The translations under genes were made by a program, and so were the position numbers. Source: Alkaliphilus pronyensis (GTDB lineage: Bacteria > Bacillota > Clostridia > Peptostreptococcales > Natronincolaceae). From it: DNA of 64,000 bases. A model generated the notes under the pieces. The model did no database searches. It was not told where the DNA came from and worked only from the letters and a program-made list of their open reading frames with translations. The DNA is taken from NCBI RefSeq assembly GCF_009017275.1, contig NZ_WBZC01000002.1, positions 1 to 64,000 of the forward strand, written 5' to 3'. Every line of letters starts with the position of its first letter. Within the stretch, counting starts at the first letter, position 1. Of the stretch, positions 44,051 to 52,380 are shown one piece after another.

Positions 44051-44977
44051 CTATAGCAATAGGGTTAAAAGTGGTATGGATATCATAGAAAGTATTGTTG
44101 TGTTAAATACTGCCTTTGAGGCTAGGTGTGGATCAACGTCATACATTGTTGCAAAAACTGCTGTGTTTGCAGCTGCTGGCATTCCTGAAATTACAACTGG
44201 AATACCTAGCATCAATCCACTAACACCAAAGGCTTTTAATAGTGCAAATGTTATAAAGGGTATAATTACTAGTCTTACTATTGAAATACGCAGAAGCTTT
44301 TCTTCTATAAATATCTCTTTAAAGGTTATTTCTGCAAGCATTGAACCAATCACCAGCATAGATAAGGGTGTTGTTGTATTACCTAATAAATCAAGGGTTT
44401 TATATAGTCCATAGGGTAGCTTAATAGATAATAGAAACAAAGAGAAGCCAATAAATACCGATAATATACCAGGATTTAAAATAAGCTTCTTAAAACTTAA
44501 GCTTGATACATTGCCATCCTTACCATGGGTCATTATAAATACTCCTAGAGTCCATAAAAGGAAATTAAAAGGGATATTAAACAACGCACCATAGAAAACA
44601 CCAAGTTCTCCATATATCACCTGTAACACGGGGTAGCCCATATAGCCAACATTTGAAAAAACAAGCACAAATTGAAATATTTTTTTTCGTTCTCCTTCTA
44701 CCTTCAAAAGCCTTGGAGTCAAAAAGGCTACTGCTATTGCTAAACCATGAACAATAGCTGATATTATTATCATGTTAATGCTACCCATCATTAATTCTTT
44801 AGAAAAGGAAAACTGCATAGATTTAATTATGAGGGCAGGTAAAGTAAATTGTAGAATTAATATGCTTATACCTTTATTTATTTCATTATTTAATAAATTC
44901 ATTTTCCGTGCTATATAACCAGATAGTATTAAAAGAAATAAAACACTTATTTCATTAAAAACTGTAAGTATTCCCAT
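44051..44977 (-). CDS. AEC family transporter
   Basis: 308 residues with about ten hydrophobic segments, beginning FNEISVLFLLILSGYIARKM and ending VFNTTILSMISIPLLTLL. The GYMGYPVLQVIYGE and PAAANTAVFATMYD segments are characteristic of the auxin efflux carrier/malate permease family. Substrate unknown; related proteins move organic anions or act as permeases of unknown cargo. It stands alone between terminators. Confidence 0.88.
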   Translation of the reverse strand: MGILTVFNEISVLFLLILSGYIARKMNLLNNEINKGISILILQFTLPALIIKSMQFSFSKELMMGSINMIIISAIVHGLAIAVAFLTPRLLKVEGERKKIFQFVLVFSNVGYMGYPVLQVIYGELGVFYGALFNIPFNFLLWTLGVFIMTHGKDGNVSSLSFKKLILNPGILSVFIGFSLFLLSIKLPYGLYKTLDLLGNTTTPLSMLVIGSMLAEITFKEIFIEEKLLRISIVRLVIIPFITFALLKAFGVSGLMLGIPVVISGMPAAANTAVFATMYDVDPHLASKAVFNTTILSMISIPLLTLLL

Positions 44978-45077
44978 GCGACCCCTCCCATTACAGGATA
45001 TGCAAATTTTTTTTAATCATAACAAATTTTATCAATGGTTTCAATCTACAGATTTAACCTTTAAGTATTAATGGCAG

Positions 45078-45112
45078 AAAAAAACTATAGACCCTATATT
45101 TATTAGGGCCTA
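45078..45112 (-). terminator. Terminator after the 30-residue peptide gene
   Basis: 9-position stem TAGACCCTA/TAGGGCCTA (45088-45112, one mismatch) followed on the minus strand by TAGTTTTTTTCTG. It lies 31 bases past the stop codon. Confidence 0.75.
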
Positions 45113-45142
45113 CAGAAGGAGGAGGGGGAAATATTATTTATA

Positions 45143-45235
45143 TCAAAATTGAGGATCTTTCTCTTTTTCATCCTGGGTACTACGATCTAGTATAAAATAT
45201 AAAGTAGCTAAAAATATAATAAAAACTATTTTCAT
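45143..45235 (-). CDS. Small membrane peptide, 30 residues
   Basis: An ATG at 45235 behind GGTGGTGATAAT opens a 30-codon frame: one hydrophobic helix (KIVFIIFLATLYFIL) followed by a charged tail (DRSTQDEKEKDPQF). It has its own terminator 31 bases past the stop and long gene-free DNA on both sides, which fits an independent small gene. Not recognised as a known family. A type-I toxin, regulatory micropeptide or chance frame are all possible; topology alone does not decide. Confidence 0.5.
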   Translation of the reverse strand: MKIVFIIFLATLYFILDRSTQDEKEKDPQF

Positions 45236-45468
45236 ATTATCACCACCACAAATATTTCCAATATCTAAATCAAGTTTATCACAATTAATTTAAAATATCT
45301 GTATTGTAATATACTTTTAATATAAGTGAAAAATATGTAATATTAATTGTGTTTTTTGCCATATTTCCCCCGTTCTCTATTTAATATGTTATATTATTGT
45401 ATATTTCGACTATTGAGAAAATTATCTCATGGTTACTAAATTATGTAAACAGGTAAAAAGTACTAAAA
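45236..45468. other. Gene-free AT-rich spacer
   Basis: Very AT-rich sequence between the small peptide gene and the terminator of the GerMN gene. It presumably holds the promoter of the small gene (several TATAAT-like boxes), but I see no unambiguous -35/-10 pair, no repeat and no other frame. Confidence 0.5.
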
Positions 45469-45505
45469 AAAGATAAAAAAGTAGTAAATCTACCTTTTTA
45501 TCTTT
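45469..45505 (-). terminator. Terminator after the GerMN lipoprotein gene
   Basis: Long stem AAAGATAAAAAAGTAG/CTACCTTTTTATCTTT with a 5-base loop, about one mismatch, with T-rich sequence on the minus side. It begins 15 bases past the stop codon. Confidence 0.8.
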
Positions 45506-45519
45506 ACTTTCTTTCTTTT

Positions 45520-46074
45520 TTAATTGCTAATATCTTCTCTTGTTATAGGCTCTTCTATTGAGTAGTGTCCCATTAAGGTTTCTCGTTTGCTTCCATCTAC
45601 TAAAAACTGAACCGAGTCAACTTCATCCAGCTCTGTGAGGGTCATAACAACTTGTGTTAGTATTGATGACTCCTCTAAGGTTCCACCAAATAATTTTTCA
45701 CCTGACATATTGACATATGCTATGCTTTCATCGATTTCAACACTTATTACTTCTATATCTTCTAAAGCTGAATATAATTCTTCATCATCTGGCTTTTTTA
45801 ACTCTTCCATAATAACCTCTTCTACTGGCTTATCCTCAACATTAACTTCTCTTTCAATTTTTACTGTCTTTTCTAATTCTTCATTGCCTGTCATTACATA
45901 CTCTTTATTCATAAAATATAGAGTAACTTCAGTCGTTTCTACTTGTGGATCTGGGTCTACAGTCTCATTTCCATTTCCATTATTATCATCTGGTACTTCT
46001 TCTTCTGGCTGACTACAGGCTATCATGGCCACAGCTACAGCTATAACTAATAAAATAACTATTAATTTTTTCAT
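45520..46074 (-). CDS. GerMN-domain lipoprotein
   Basis: 184 residues. Lipoprotein signal KKLIVILLVIAVAVAMIAC with the lipid-attachment Cys near residue 20, an acidic Asn/Gly/Asp linker, then a GerMN (sporulation/spore germination) domain: TEVTLYFMNKEYVMTGNEEL, EDIEVISVEIDESIAYVNMS, GGTLEESSILTQVVMTL, VDSVQFLVDG. GerMN proteins act in spore-forming cells or at the envelope; whether this one is sporulation-specific is unclear. It follows the phosphohexomutase gene by 26 bases. Confidence 0.9.
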   Translation of the reverse strand: MKKLIVILLVIAVAVAMIACSQPEEEVPDDNNGNGNETVDPDPQVETTEVTLYFMNKEYVMTGNEELEKTVKIEREVNVEDKPVEEVIMEELKKPDDEELYSALEDIEVISVEIDESIAYVNMSGEKLFGGTLEESSILTQVVMTLTELDEVDSVQFLVDGSKRETLMGHYSIEEPITREDISN

Positions 46075-46100
46075 TGTATCCCTTCCCTTCTTATTATACT

Positions 46101-47837
46101 TTAAGTATTTACCTTAAACTCCATTTCATTCATTAAATCCTTAAGGAGCTTATCAGCTTCTTTAATATTGTTAGCTTCTACACCTACATATATTTTTAGC
46201 TTTGGTTCAGTACCTGATGGTCTTAAGGCTACCCAATTTCCATTTTCAAGTATAAGCTTTATTACATTAGACTTTGGTAGGTTTAATACCTCCTCTGTTT
46301 TGTTTTTGTTATTAAGTCTTCTTTGTAGTAAATAATCTTCTGTTGCCACCACCCTATAGCTACCTAAATACTCTACCCCTTCATTTCTAAGGGCTTGTAA
46401 AATATTTTGTATTTTTTCTATTCCTTCTTTACCTTCTAAGGTAATGGATTTTAAATCTTCTCTATAATAACCATACTTTTTGTAAAGCAATTGTAATGCT
46501 TCATACAATGTCATGCCTTTACTATGATAGTAAGCTGCCATTTCACATATAATCATTGAACTCACCACTGCATCCTTATCTCTAGCATGTTTCCCAATTA
46601 AATAGCCATAGCTTTCTTCATAGCCCAAAATGTACTCATATTGGTTTGACTCTTCGAATTGCTTAATTTTTTCTCCTATATATTTAAATCCTGTTAGGGT
46701 ATTAAATACCTTTACTCCATACTCATTTGCTATTTTGGCCCCCATTTCACTGGTAACTATTGTTTTTATTATTGTTCCATTATTGGGTATTTTGCCCTTC
46801 TCCTTTAATGCTTCTAATATGTACTCCACCAACAAAGCACCGGTTTGATTTCCTGTTAATACAACAAATTCTCCACTGTTGTTCTTTACAACTGCACCTA
46901 CTCTGTCACAATCTGGGTCAGTTCCTATAATCAACTGGGCTGACTCTTTTTTAGCGATATTGATGGCATGTGTAAAAGATTCCCTCTCCTCTGGATTAGG
47001 GTATTTTACTGTTGAAAAGTTAGGATCAGGCTTGTCTTGTTCTGCTACAGCTATAACATTAGTAAAGCCCATTTCTTTAAGTACTCTCTTTACGGGCTTA
47101 CTGCCTGTTCCGTGCAAAGGGGTATATACAATTTTGAAGGTATCACCTATTTTTTTAGCAACCTCTGGTCTTAACGATTGCTTCTTAACTGCATCTATAA
47201 ATTCATCATCCACCTCTTTGCCAATAATTATTAGTAATCCCTCTGAGATAGCAATATCTTTATTTAATCTATAAATATCCTTAATATCATATATTTTTTT
47301 GATTTCTTCTATTATTCCTAATGCATGCTCTGACGTGATTTGGGCTCCATCCTCCCAATAAACCTTATAGCCATTATACTCAGCAGGATTATGGCTGGCG
47401 GTAATTACTATTCCTGCTATTGTATTTAGCTTTCTAACAGCAAATGAAAGCTCTGGAGTAGACCTAAGATCATCAAAAATATAGGCTCTTATATTATTTG
47501 CTGCCAATACTAAAGCAGCTTCTTGACAAAACTCCCGCGACATATGGCGACAATCATAGGCTATTACTACTCCTCTTTCCTTAGCCTCTTCTCCATATTT
47601 ATGTATATAATTTGCTAGACCTTGAGTAGCTTTACCTACAGTGTATTTATTCATTCTATTTGTTCCAGCCCCAACAATTCCTCTAATTCCCCCTGTGCCA
47701 AATTCTAGGTCTTTGTAAAAGCGATCCTCTATTTCCTTTTCATTTCCCTGCAAGTCCTTTAGTTCTTTACGGGTATCTTCATCAAAATAAGCATCCGTTA
47801 GCCATAGCTCATAGTTTTTTATAGTTGTTATGTTCAT
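46101..47837 (-). CDS. Phosphohexomutase (phosphoglucomutase/PMM type)
   Basis: 578 residues, the long alpha-D-phosphohexomutase form. Catalytic serine loop VITASHNPAEYNGYKVYW, metal loop IIGTDPDCDRVGAVV, sugar loop GYEESYGYLIG and phosphate-binding RPSGTEPKLKIYVG are all intact. It interconverts hexose 1- and 6-phosphates and so supplies glucose 1-phosphate for nucleotide sugars such as those needed by the glycosylation island. PgcA is the B. subtilis counterpart; I do not assign the symbol because PMM activity is equally possible. Confidence 0.95.
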   Translation of the reverse strand: MNITTIKNYELWLTDAYFDEDTRKELKDLQGNEKEIEDRFYKDLEFGTGGIRGIVGAGTNRMNKYTVGKATQGLANYIHKYGEEAKERGVVIAYDCRHMSREFCQEAALVLAANNIRAYIFDDLRSTPELSFAVRKLNTIAGIVITASHNPAEYNGYKVYWEDGAQITSEHALGIIEEIKKIYDIKDIYRLNKDIAISEGLLIIIGKEVDDEFIDAVKKQSLRPEVAKKIGDTFKIVYTPLHGTGSKPVKRVLKEMGFTNVIAVAEQDKPDPNFSTVKYPNPEERESFTHAINIAKKESAQLIIGTDPDCDRVGAVVKNNSGEFVVLTGNQTGALLVEYILEALKEKGKIPNNGTIIKTIVTSEMGAKIANEYGVKVFNTLTGFKYIGEKIKQFEESNQYEYILGYEESYGYLIGKHARDKDAVVSSMIICEMAAYYHSKGMTLYEALQLLYKKYGYYREDLKSITLEGKEGIEKIQNILQALRNEGVEYLGSYRVVATEDYLLQRRLNNKNKTEEVLNLPKSNVIKLILENGNWVALRPSGTEPKLKIYVGVEANNIKEADKLLKDLMNEMEFKVNT

Positions 47838-47856
47838 AGTGAATACCCCCTAGGTT

Positions 47857-48066
47857 TAATATGTAATAAGTAATATATAATATGTAACATGTAATAAGTA
47901 ATAAGTAAAATTGAAAACAAGAAAAAATCAATTAGTAATGAGTAATGAGTAATGGAAAAACCAAAATTAAAATTAAATATAAAAGCAATGTTGAATGTTA
48001 AATGTTGAATGTTGAATGAAAAGACGAAAGCAAAAACCTTAATACCTTAAAAACAAGTAATTGATT
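47857..48066. repeat. Repeat-rich spacer between murJ and the phosphohexomutase gene
   Basis: From the mutase side: GTAATAAGTAATAT units (47862-47910), AATGAGT tandem units (47934-47954), then GTTGAATGTT units and GAAAAGACGAAAGCAAAAACC up to the murJ end. The 47985-48066 part is the inverted counterpart of 41798-41868. No gene is seen. Confidence 0.8.
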
Positions 48067-48084
48067 ATTAGTAGCATGTAATTG

Positions 48085-49644
48085 TTAATATAATATCCTT
48101 TTAACTCTACCCTTAAATATATCTAAAAGAAACTTTAATTCTCTTACCTTTAATATGTAGCAAAGTGAAAAATATGATACTATACCTATTAAAATAATTA
48201 AGCCTAATCTTAATATATTCATCATGGGAGTTCCTATTAAATCACCTATAATTATTGGTTTTAGTAGATACACTATAAGCCCCATTAGGAATGAAGCAAC
48301 AGTTATCTTAATAAGGCTTGAAAATATATTTCTTCCACCTATTGTACCCATTTTTTTCTTAAGACTTATGGTAAGAAGTAAGGCTGATATTAGTGCAGAT
48401 ATTGCTGTTGCTAGTGCAAGTCCTTTGTACTGCATTTGACCTATTAATAGTAGGCTAAGTGTTATATTAATTATAACTGCAATTATTCCATTAAGCATTG
48501 GCGTCTTTGTATCCTTTAAGGAGTAAAACATCTTTAATAGCATATCTCTTGCTCCTATTCCTGGCAAACCAATGGAGTAGAAAATCAGTGCATTAGAGGT
48601 CATAATAGTGGCCTGATGGTCAAAGGCATTTCTTTGAAATAGCAATTTGACTATTGGAAATGACAGTAGCATTAAACCTATTGTTGCTGGAACAGTTATC
48701 ATTAAAGCAAAGTTAATACCATACCCCATTATATTTTTCATTTCTCCATAGTCTTCCTTCTCATATTCACCTGTAAGCATAGGGAAAAAGACAGTGGAAA
48801 CTGCTACAATGAAAACTCCCACTATGAACTCTTCTAGTCTAAAGGCATAGGATAAAGCTGAGATGCTTCCCACCTCAAGCCTAGAGGCCAGGTTTCTATC
48901 AATAATAGTATTTATTTGCTGTACAGCAGCACCTAAAATTATTGGTGCCGATAACAACAGGGTTTTCTTAAGGTAAGGATTATTACTAGGTATACTAAAT
49001 CTATAGCGATACCCCATTTCGTATGCTTTAGGTAATTGAAAAACTAACTGTGCTACATGGGCAATTACAACAGTATACATTAATCCCCTTATTCCGAATC
49101 TGTGGGATAAAAAAACCAAAAAAACAATATATGTTAGATTAAGGGGTAAACCTGTAGCTGCTGGTACTGTGAATTGATTGTTTTTTTGAAGAAAAATCGT
49201 TATGACAGATGTAGCAGCAACAGATATAATCATTGGAAATCCTATTCTATTGAGCTCTATTGCTAGTCTATATTGTTCACCCTCAAAGGCAGGTGCTAAT
49301 ACCTTTATTATTAGAGGTGAAAATATCCATCCAAGTATTGCAACTAAAGAGGTTATTATCAAAGCCCCATTTAAGAAATCATTAACAAAGCTTATCTCCT
49401 TCGCTTTTCCTTTTTTAGATGATACTTCTGTTAATACAGGTAAAAGAGTAGTGTGGATTACACTATTTATAATTACTATAGCAATTGAGCTGGCTTTAAA
49501 CACAATTAAAAATGTATCAGCTATCTCTCCTGCACCAAACTTTGAGGCAATTTGAATATCTCGAAAAAATCCTAAAAATTTACTGATAAGAGTAAACACC
49601 ATGATTATTATTGTAGATTTTGCTACTTTTCCAGCTCTAGCCAT
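48085..49644 (-). CDS. murJ: Lipid II flippase MurJ
   Basis: 519 residues with about 14 membrane segments, MOP/MVF family. Start ARAGKVAKSTIIIMVFTLIS with KFLGFFRDIQIASKFGAGEI is the MurJ signature; SALSYAFRLEEFIVGVFIVA and LLFQRNAFDHQATI follow. It flips lipid-linked peptidoglycan precursors across the membrane. Alternative: export of other lipid-linked glycans, since the same family serves capsule systems; general resemblance favours MurJ. Preceded by a gene-free region with a structured repeat. Confidence 0.92.
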   Translation of the reverse strand: MARAGKVAKSTIIIMVFTLISKFLGFFRDIQIASKFGAGEIADTFLIVFKASSIAIVIINSVIHTTLLPVLTEVSSKKGKAKEISFVNDFLNGALIITSLVAILGWIFSPLIIKVLAPAFEGEQYRLAIELNRIGFPMIISVAATSVITIFLQKNNQFTVPAATGLPLNLTYIVFLVFLSHRFGIRGLMYTVVIAHVAQLVFQLPKAYEMGYRYRFSIPSNNPYLKKTLLLSAPIILGAAVQQINTIIDRNLASRLEVGSISALSYAFRLEEFIVGVFIVAVSTVFFPMLTGEYEKEDYGEMKNIMGYGINFALMITVPATIGLMLLSFPIVKLLFQRNAFDHQATIMTSNALIFYSIGLPGIGARDMLLKMFYSLKDTKTPMLNGIIAVIINITLSLLLIGQMQYKGLALATAISALISALLLTISLKKKMGTIGGRNIFSSLIKITVASFLMGLIVYLLKPIIIGDLIGTPMMNILRLGLIILIGIVSYFSLCYILKVRELKFLLDIFKGRVKRILY

Positions 49645-49735
49645 GATAGCCTTCTCCTCATTTGAATGTTTATTATTATAACCTAAGAAGCATAAGGATT
49701 TAATGCTTAATTTCAGCTATGAATCTATTATCTTA

Positions 49736-49855
49736 TCTCAGCGTCGTTACTAACACTCACGCTTTTTAAGGGGAGATAAGTGATGCCAAGCTAGAAAGTA
49801 AGCAAAGCTTCTGTTCAGTGGAGTATAAACTCCAGCTGAACTAAGGTTTCTTTAT
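49736..49855 (+). repeat. Dispersed structured repeat, copy 2
   Basis: Shares TCTCAGCGTCGTTACTAACA, TTTTTAAGGGGAGATAAGTG, GCCAAGCTAGAAAGTAAGC and the terminal hairpin GTTCAG.TGGAGT/ACTCCAGCTGAAC with CTAAGGTTTCTTTAT. GCGTC pairs with GATGC and CACT with AGTG. Its 3' edge overlaps the end of the alpha/beta hydrolase gene and supplies its last five codons and stop. Confidence 0.8.
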
Positions 49856-50581
49856 GAATTGTAGTATCCTTCTATGAAGTAGCTCTTTTTCAGGTCCTAA
49901 TGTACAAGCATGTGGTGAATTCTGTAGCCATAGCTTTTCCTTGTAGGTAGATGAGGTTTTGTTAAATATTATATCTGCACTTACAGGTTTTACATGCTTA
50001 TCTAGCATTGGCTGTACTACCAATAAAGGGCAAGTAATATCAACTAGCCTGTTTTTTGTTATCTTTATTAGCTTTAGTAGCTCTGGTACTGACTTTATAG
50101 GAATTATACTATATCCAATAGCTGGATTATTTTTTTCTTTATTTTTTATTTTATCTACTGACCATTTATTATATTTTTTAATATGCTTTAATATTGGAGT
50201 CCATTTTGCCAAAGGATCCTTCAATATAATAGGGGCTGAAATAGATACTACCTTTTCTACTGGCAGTTTTTCTGCAAGATAAAGGGACAGTATACCTCCC
50301 ATAGATAAGCCCATTACGTAAATTTTGTCACACCTCTGTTTAAGCTTATTGTAGCCATTAAATGCTGACTCAACCCATTCCCTATAGCTGCATTTTTCCA
50401 TATCTTCAACTGTTGTCCCATGTCCCTTTAAAAGAATACCATTAACAGTATATCCATTCTCATGTAAATAATTACCTAATGGACGCATATGGGCAGCAGA
50501 CCCTGTGAATCCATGTATTAAGAGACATCCTTCATTGCCTCCATCTAAAAAAAAGGCCTTCGTCTCTTTACTAAAATCCAT
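49841..50581 (-). CDS. Alpha/beta hydrolase (carboxylesterase type)
   Basis: 246 residues. LLIHGFTGSAAHMRPLGNYL gives the oxyanion-hole region, VMGLSMGGILSLYLAE the nucleophile elbow Ser, PMLDKHVKPVSAD the acid, and NSPHACTLGPEKELL the His. Overall length and motifs resemble Est30-type carboxylesterases. Substrate unknown, probably small acyl esters. It follows fabZ by 17 bases in one operon. The last residues (FIKKP) and the stop are encoded by the edge of a dispersed repeat. Confidence 0.9.
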   Translation of the reverse strand: MDFSKETKAFFLDGGNEGCLLIHGFTGSAAHMRPLGNYLHENGYTVNGILLKGHGTTVEDMEKCSYREWVESAFNGYNKLKQRCDKIYVMGLSMGGILSLYLAEKLPVEKVVSISAPIILKDPLAKWTPILKHIKKYNKWSVDKIKNKEKNNPAIGYSIIPIKSVPELLKLIKITKNRLVDITCPLLVVQPMLDKHVKPVSADIIFNKTSSTYKEKLWLQNSPHACTLGPEKELLHRRILQFIKKP

Positions 50582-50598
50582 AATAACACTTCCTTACA

Positions 50599-51033
50599 CT
50601 ATTCTCTATCTATTAATGCAAAGGTTAAACTAGCACTACAGGCCAGTTGATCATCTACATATACCTTACCCTCAGCCTTTCCTATGCTTCTTCTTAATGC
50701 TTTCATTTCTATTTCTAGCCTTAATGTATCTCCAGGTACAACTTGTCTTCTGAACTTACAGTTGTCAATACCAGTAAATACCCCCAATTTTCCATGGTTT
50801 TCTTTTAAATTCATACAGGTTATCGCCGCCACCTGGGCAAGGGCTTCTACCATTAAAACTCCTGGCATAATAGGATTGTCTGGAAAGTGACCTTGAAAAA
50901 ACGGTTCATTTATTGTTACATTTTTCAACCCAATAGCCCTCTTTCCTGCTTCCATTTCTACAATCCTATCCACCAACAGAAAAGGATATCTATGAGGAAT
51001 AATCTTTTGTATTTCTATATTATTCAATTCCAT
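50599..51033 (-). CDS. fabZ: 3-hydroxyacyl-ACP dehydratase FabZ
   Basis: 144 residues. [20 protein letters not shown] and [20 protein letters not shown] carry the catalytic His and Glu of the hot-dog fold; QVAAITCMN and the C-terminal FALIDRE are typical. It dehydrates beta-hydroxyacyl-ACP in type II fatty acid synthesis. Position after flgF-flgG matches the B. subtilis mbl-flhO-flhP-(ywpD..)-fabZ region, here with a rod-binding gene and terminator in between. Confidence 0.96.
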   Translation of the reverse strand: MELNNIEIQKIIPHRYPFLLVDRIVEMEAGKRAIGLKNVTINEPFFQGHFPDNPIMPGVLMVEALAQVAAITCMNLKENHGKLGVFTGIDNCKFRRQVVPGDTLRLEIEMKALRRSIGKAEGKVYVDDQLACSASLTFALIDRE

Positions 51034-51173
51034 TTAGTTAGCTCCCTTCATTTTTAATTGATAATTATATAATGCCTATTTTCTGGTAAATCATTACTAT
51101 TATTTTATCCTATACCTCTTATATATTCAATAGACATCTATCCATTTAAGTACCCACAATATCTGATTTTATA

Positions 51174-51207
51174 GCTAAAAAAAGACCAGCTTTTAATCCT
51201 GGTCTTT
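51174..51207 (-). terminator. Terminator overlapping the end of the flgJ-like gene
   Basis: 9-bp stem AAAGACCAG/CTGGTCTTT (51181-51207) followed by seven T on the minus strand. The gene's stop codon (51193-51195) lies in the loop, so the hairpin includes the last codons. Confidence 0.85.
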
Positions 51208-51507
51208 ATATACTCCTTTTTGATATGCTGTTAGTTGCTTATATAAATTCTTAGCTAAACCAATTCCCTTTCCATTTGCAATTTCCTGTGATAAGGCCTC
51301 ATCATACATTGATTCATATATCTCACGAGAGTGGCTTTTCTCAATTAATCCACCGCTTGCAACAGAGCTTCTCATTTGCTTCAGCATCATATTTATAAAA
51401 ATTGATTCAAACTGCTTACATACCTCCATAAGCTCCTTAGGGTCTTTAGGTGTCTTATCAGGAAGCTTTTGAGCATTATCAATGACATTTGTACCATCAA
51501 TTTTCAT
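51193..51507 (-). CDS. flgJ: Rod-binding protein (FlgJ N-terminal type)
   Basis: 104 residues from the ATG at 51507, chosen for AAAGGA 9 bases upstream; the ATG at 51516 directly abuts that site. Rod-binding domain only: MEVCKQFESIFINMMLKQMR, then SREIYESMYDEALSQEIANG and GIGLAKNLYKQL. The muramidase domain of proteobacterial FlgJ is absent, as usual in Firmicutes. It would help the rod assemble within the cell wall. Third gene of the flgF-flgG-flgJ operon, 41 bases after flgG. Confidence 0.9.
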   Translation of the reverse strand: MKIDGTNVIDNAQKLPDKTPKDPKELMEVCKQFESIFINMMLKQMRSSVASGGLIEKSHSREIYESMYDEALSQEIANGKGIGLAKNLYKQLTAYQKGVYKDQD

Positions 51508-51556
51508 GCTAATCATTCCTTTCTAGCAATAAGGAAAGCTTTTTATTTTTATCTAT

Positions 51557-52351
51557 TTATCTTTTAAGATTATTGGCTATTCCTAGCATTTCATCACTTG
51601 ACTGAATTGCTTTTGAGCTTATCTCATATGCTCTTTGGGCTGTAATCATACGAACCATTTCATCCACAATTTCAACGTTGGAGGTTTCTAAATACCCTTG
51701 AAGTATGTTACTTGTTCTTCCTTCTTCCTCCATTGGCAATTCTTCTCCAGAAGCTGTAGTCATTTTATATAAATTCCTACCAACAGCTTCTAGTCCTTCG
51801 GGATTAATGAATTTAACCAGCTTAATAGTTGCTATTTCTTGTATTTCACCCTCTTGATCTTCTGCTGTAATTAATCCATTTTCAGAAATGTTAATGTTTT
51901 GCATTCCTTCTTCAAATATAATTTCATCATCGAACTCAGAAAGAACAGTGTAGCCGTCTGCCGTAACTAATTTCATTTCATCATCTAAAACGCTAAACTT
52001 GAAATTACCGTCTCTTGTATAAAATGCTTCTCCGTTAGGTCCTTCTATAGCAAAAAATCCTTCACCGTCAATAGCTAAGTCAGCTGCATTTTCAGTTCGC
52101 TCAAGGCTTCCAGTCATAAATGATCTCGTGGTGGCAGAGGTTTTTACTCCATGACCTATCTGTAGATTTACAGGACTGCCTTTTCCTTCATTCAAATTGC
52201 TGTTCTTAAGTGTAACATATAGTAAATCTTTGAACTCAACCCTTTGTTTTTTATAAGAGGTAGTATTAACATTTGCTAGGTTATTTGAAATGGTATCAAT
52301 ATTCAATTGCTGTGCCTTCATTCCAGATGCAGCTGTCCATAAAGCTCTCAT
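51557..52351 (-). CDS. flgG: Flagellar distal-rod protein FlgG
   Basis: 264 residues. N-terminal RALWTAASGMKAQQLNIDTI with SNNLANVNTTSYKKQRVEF, the central FlgG variant domain with ADLAIDGEGFFAIEGPNGEA, and the C-terminal LQGYLETSNVEIVDEMVRMI with QRAYEISSKAIQSSDEML. It forms the distal rod. B. subtilis calls the equivalent FlhP. In operon with flgF (29 bases after it). Confidence 0.94.
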   Translation of the reverse strand: MRALWTAASGMKAQQLNIDTISNNLANVNTTSYKKQRVEFKDLLYVTLKNSNLNEGKGSPVNLQIGHGVKTSATTRSFMTGSLERTENAADLAIDGEGFFAIEGPNGEAFYTRDGNFKFSVLDDEMKLVTADGYTVLSEFDDEIIFEEGMQNINISENGLITAEDQEGEIQEIATIKLVKFINPEGLEAVGRNLYKMTTASGEELPMEEEGRTSNILQGYLETSNVEIVDEMVRMITAQRAYEISSKAIQSSDEMLGIANNLKR

Positions 52352-52380
52352 TATTATAATCCTCCTTTATTAATGAATTT

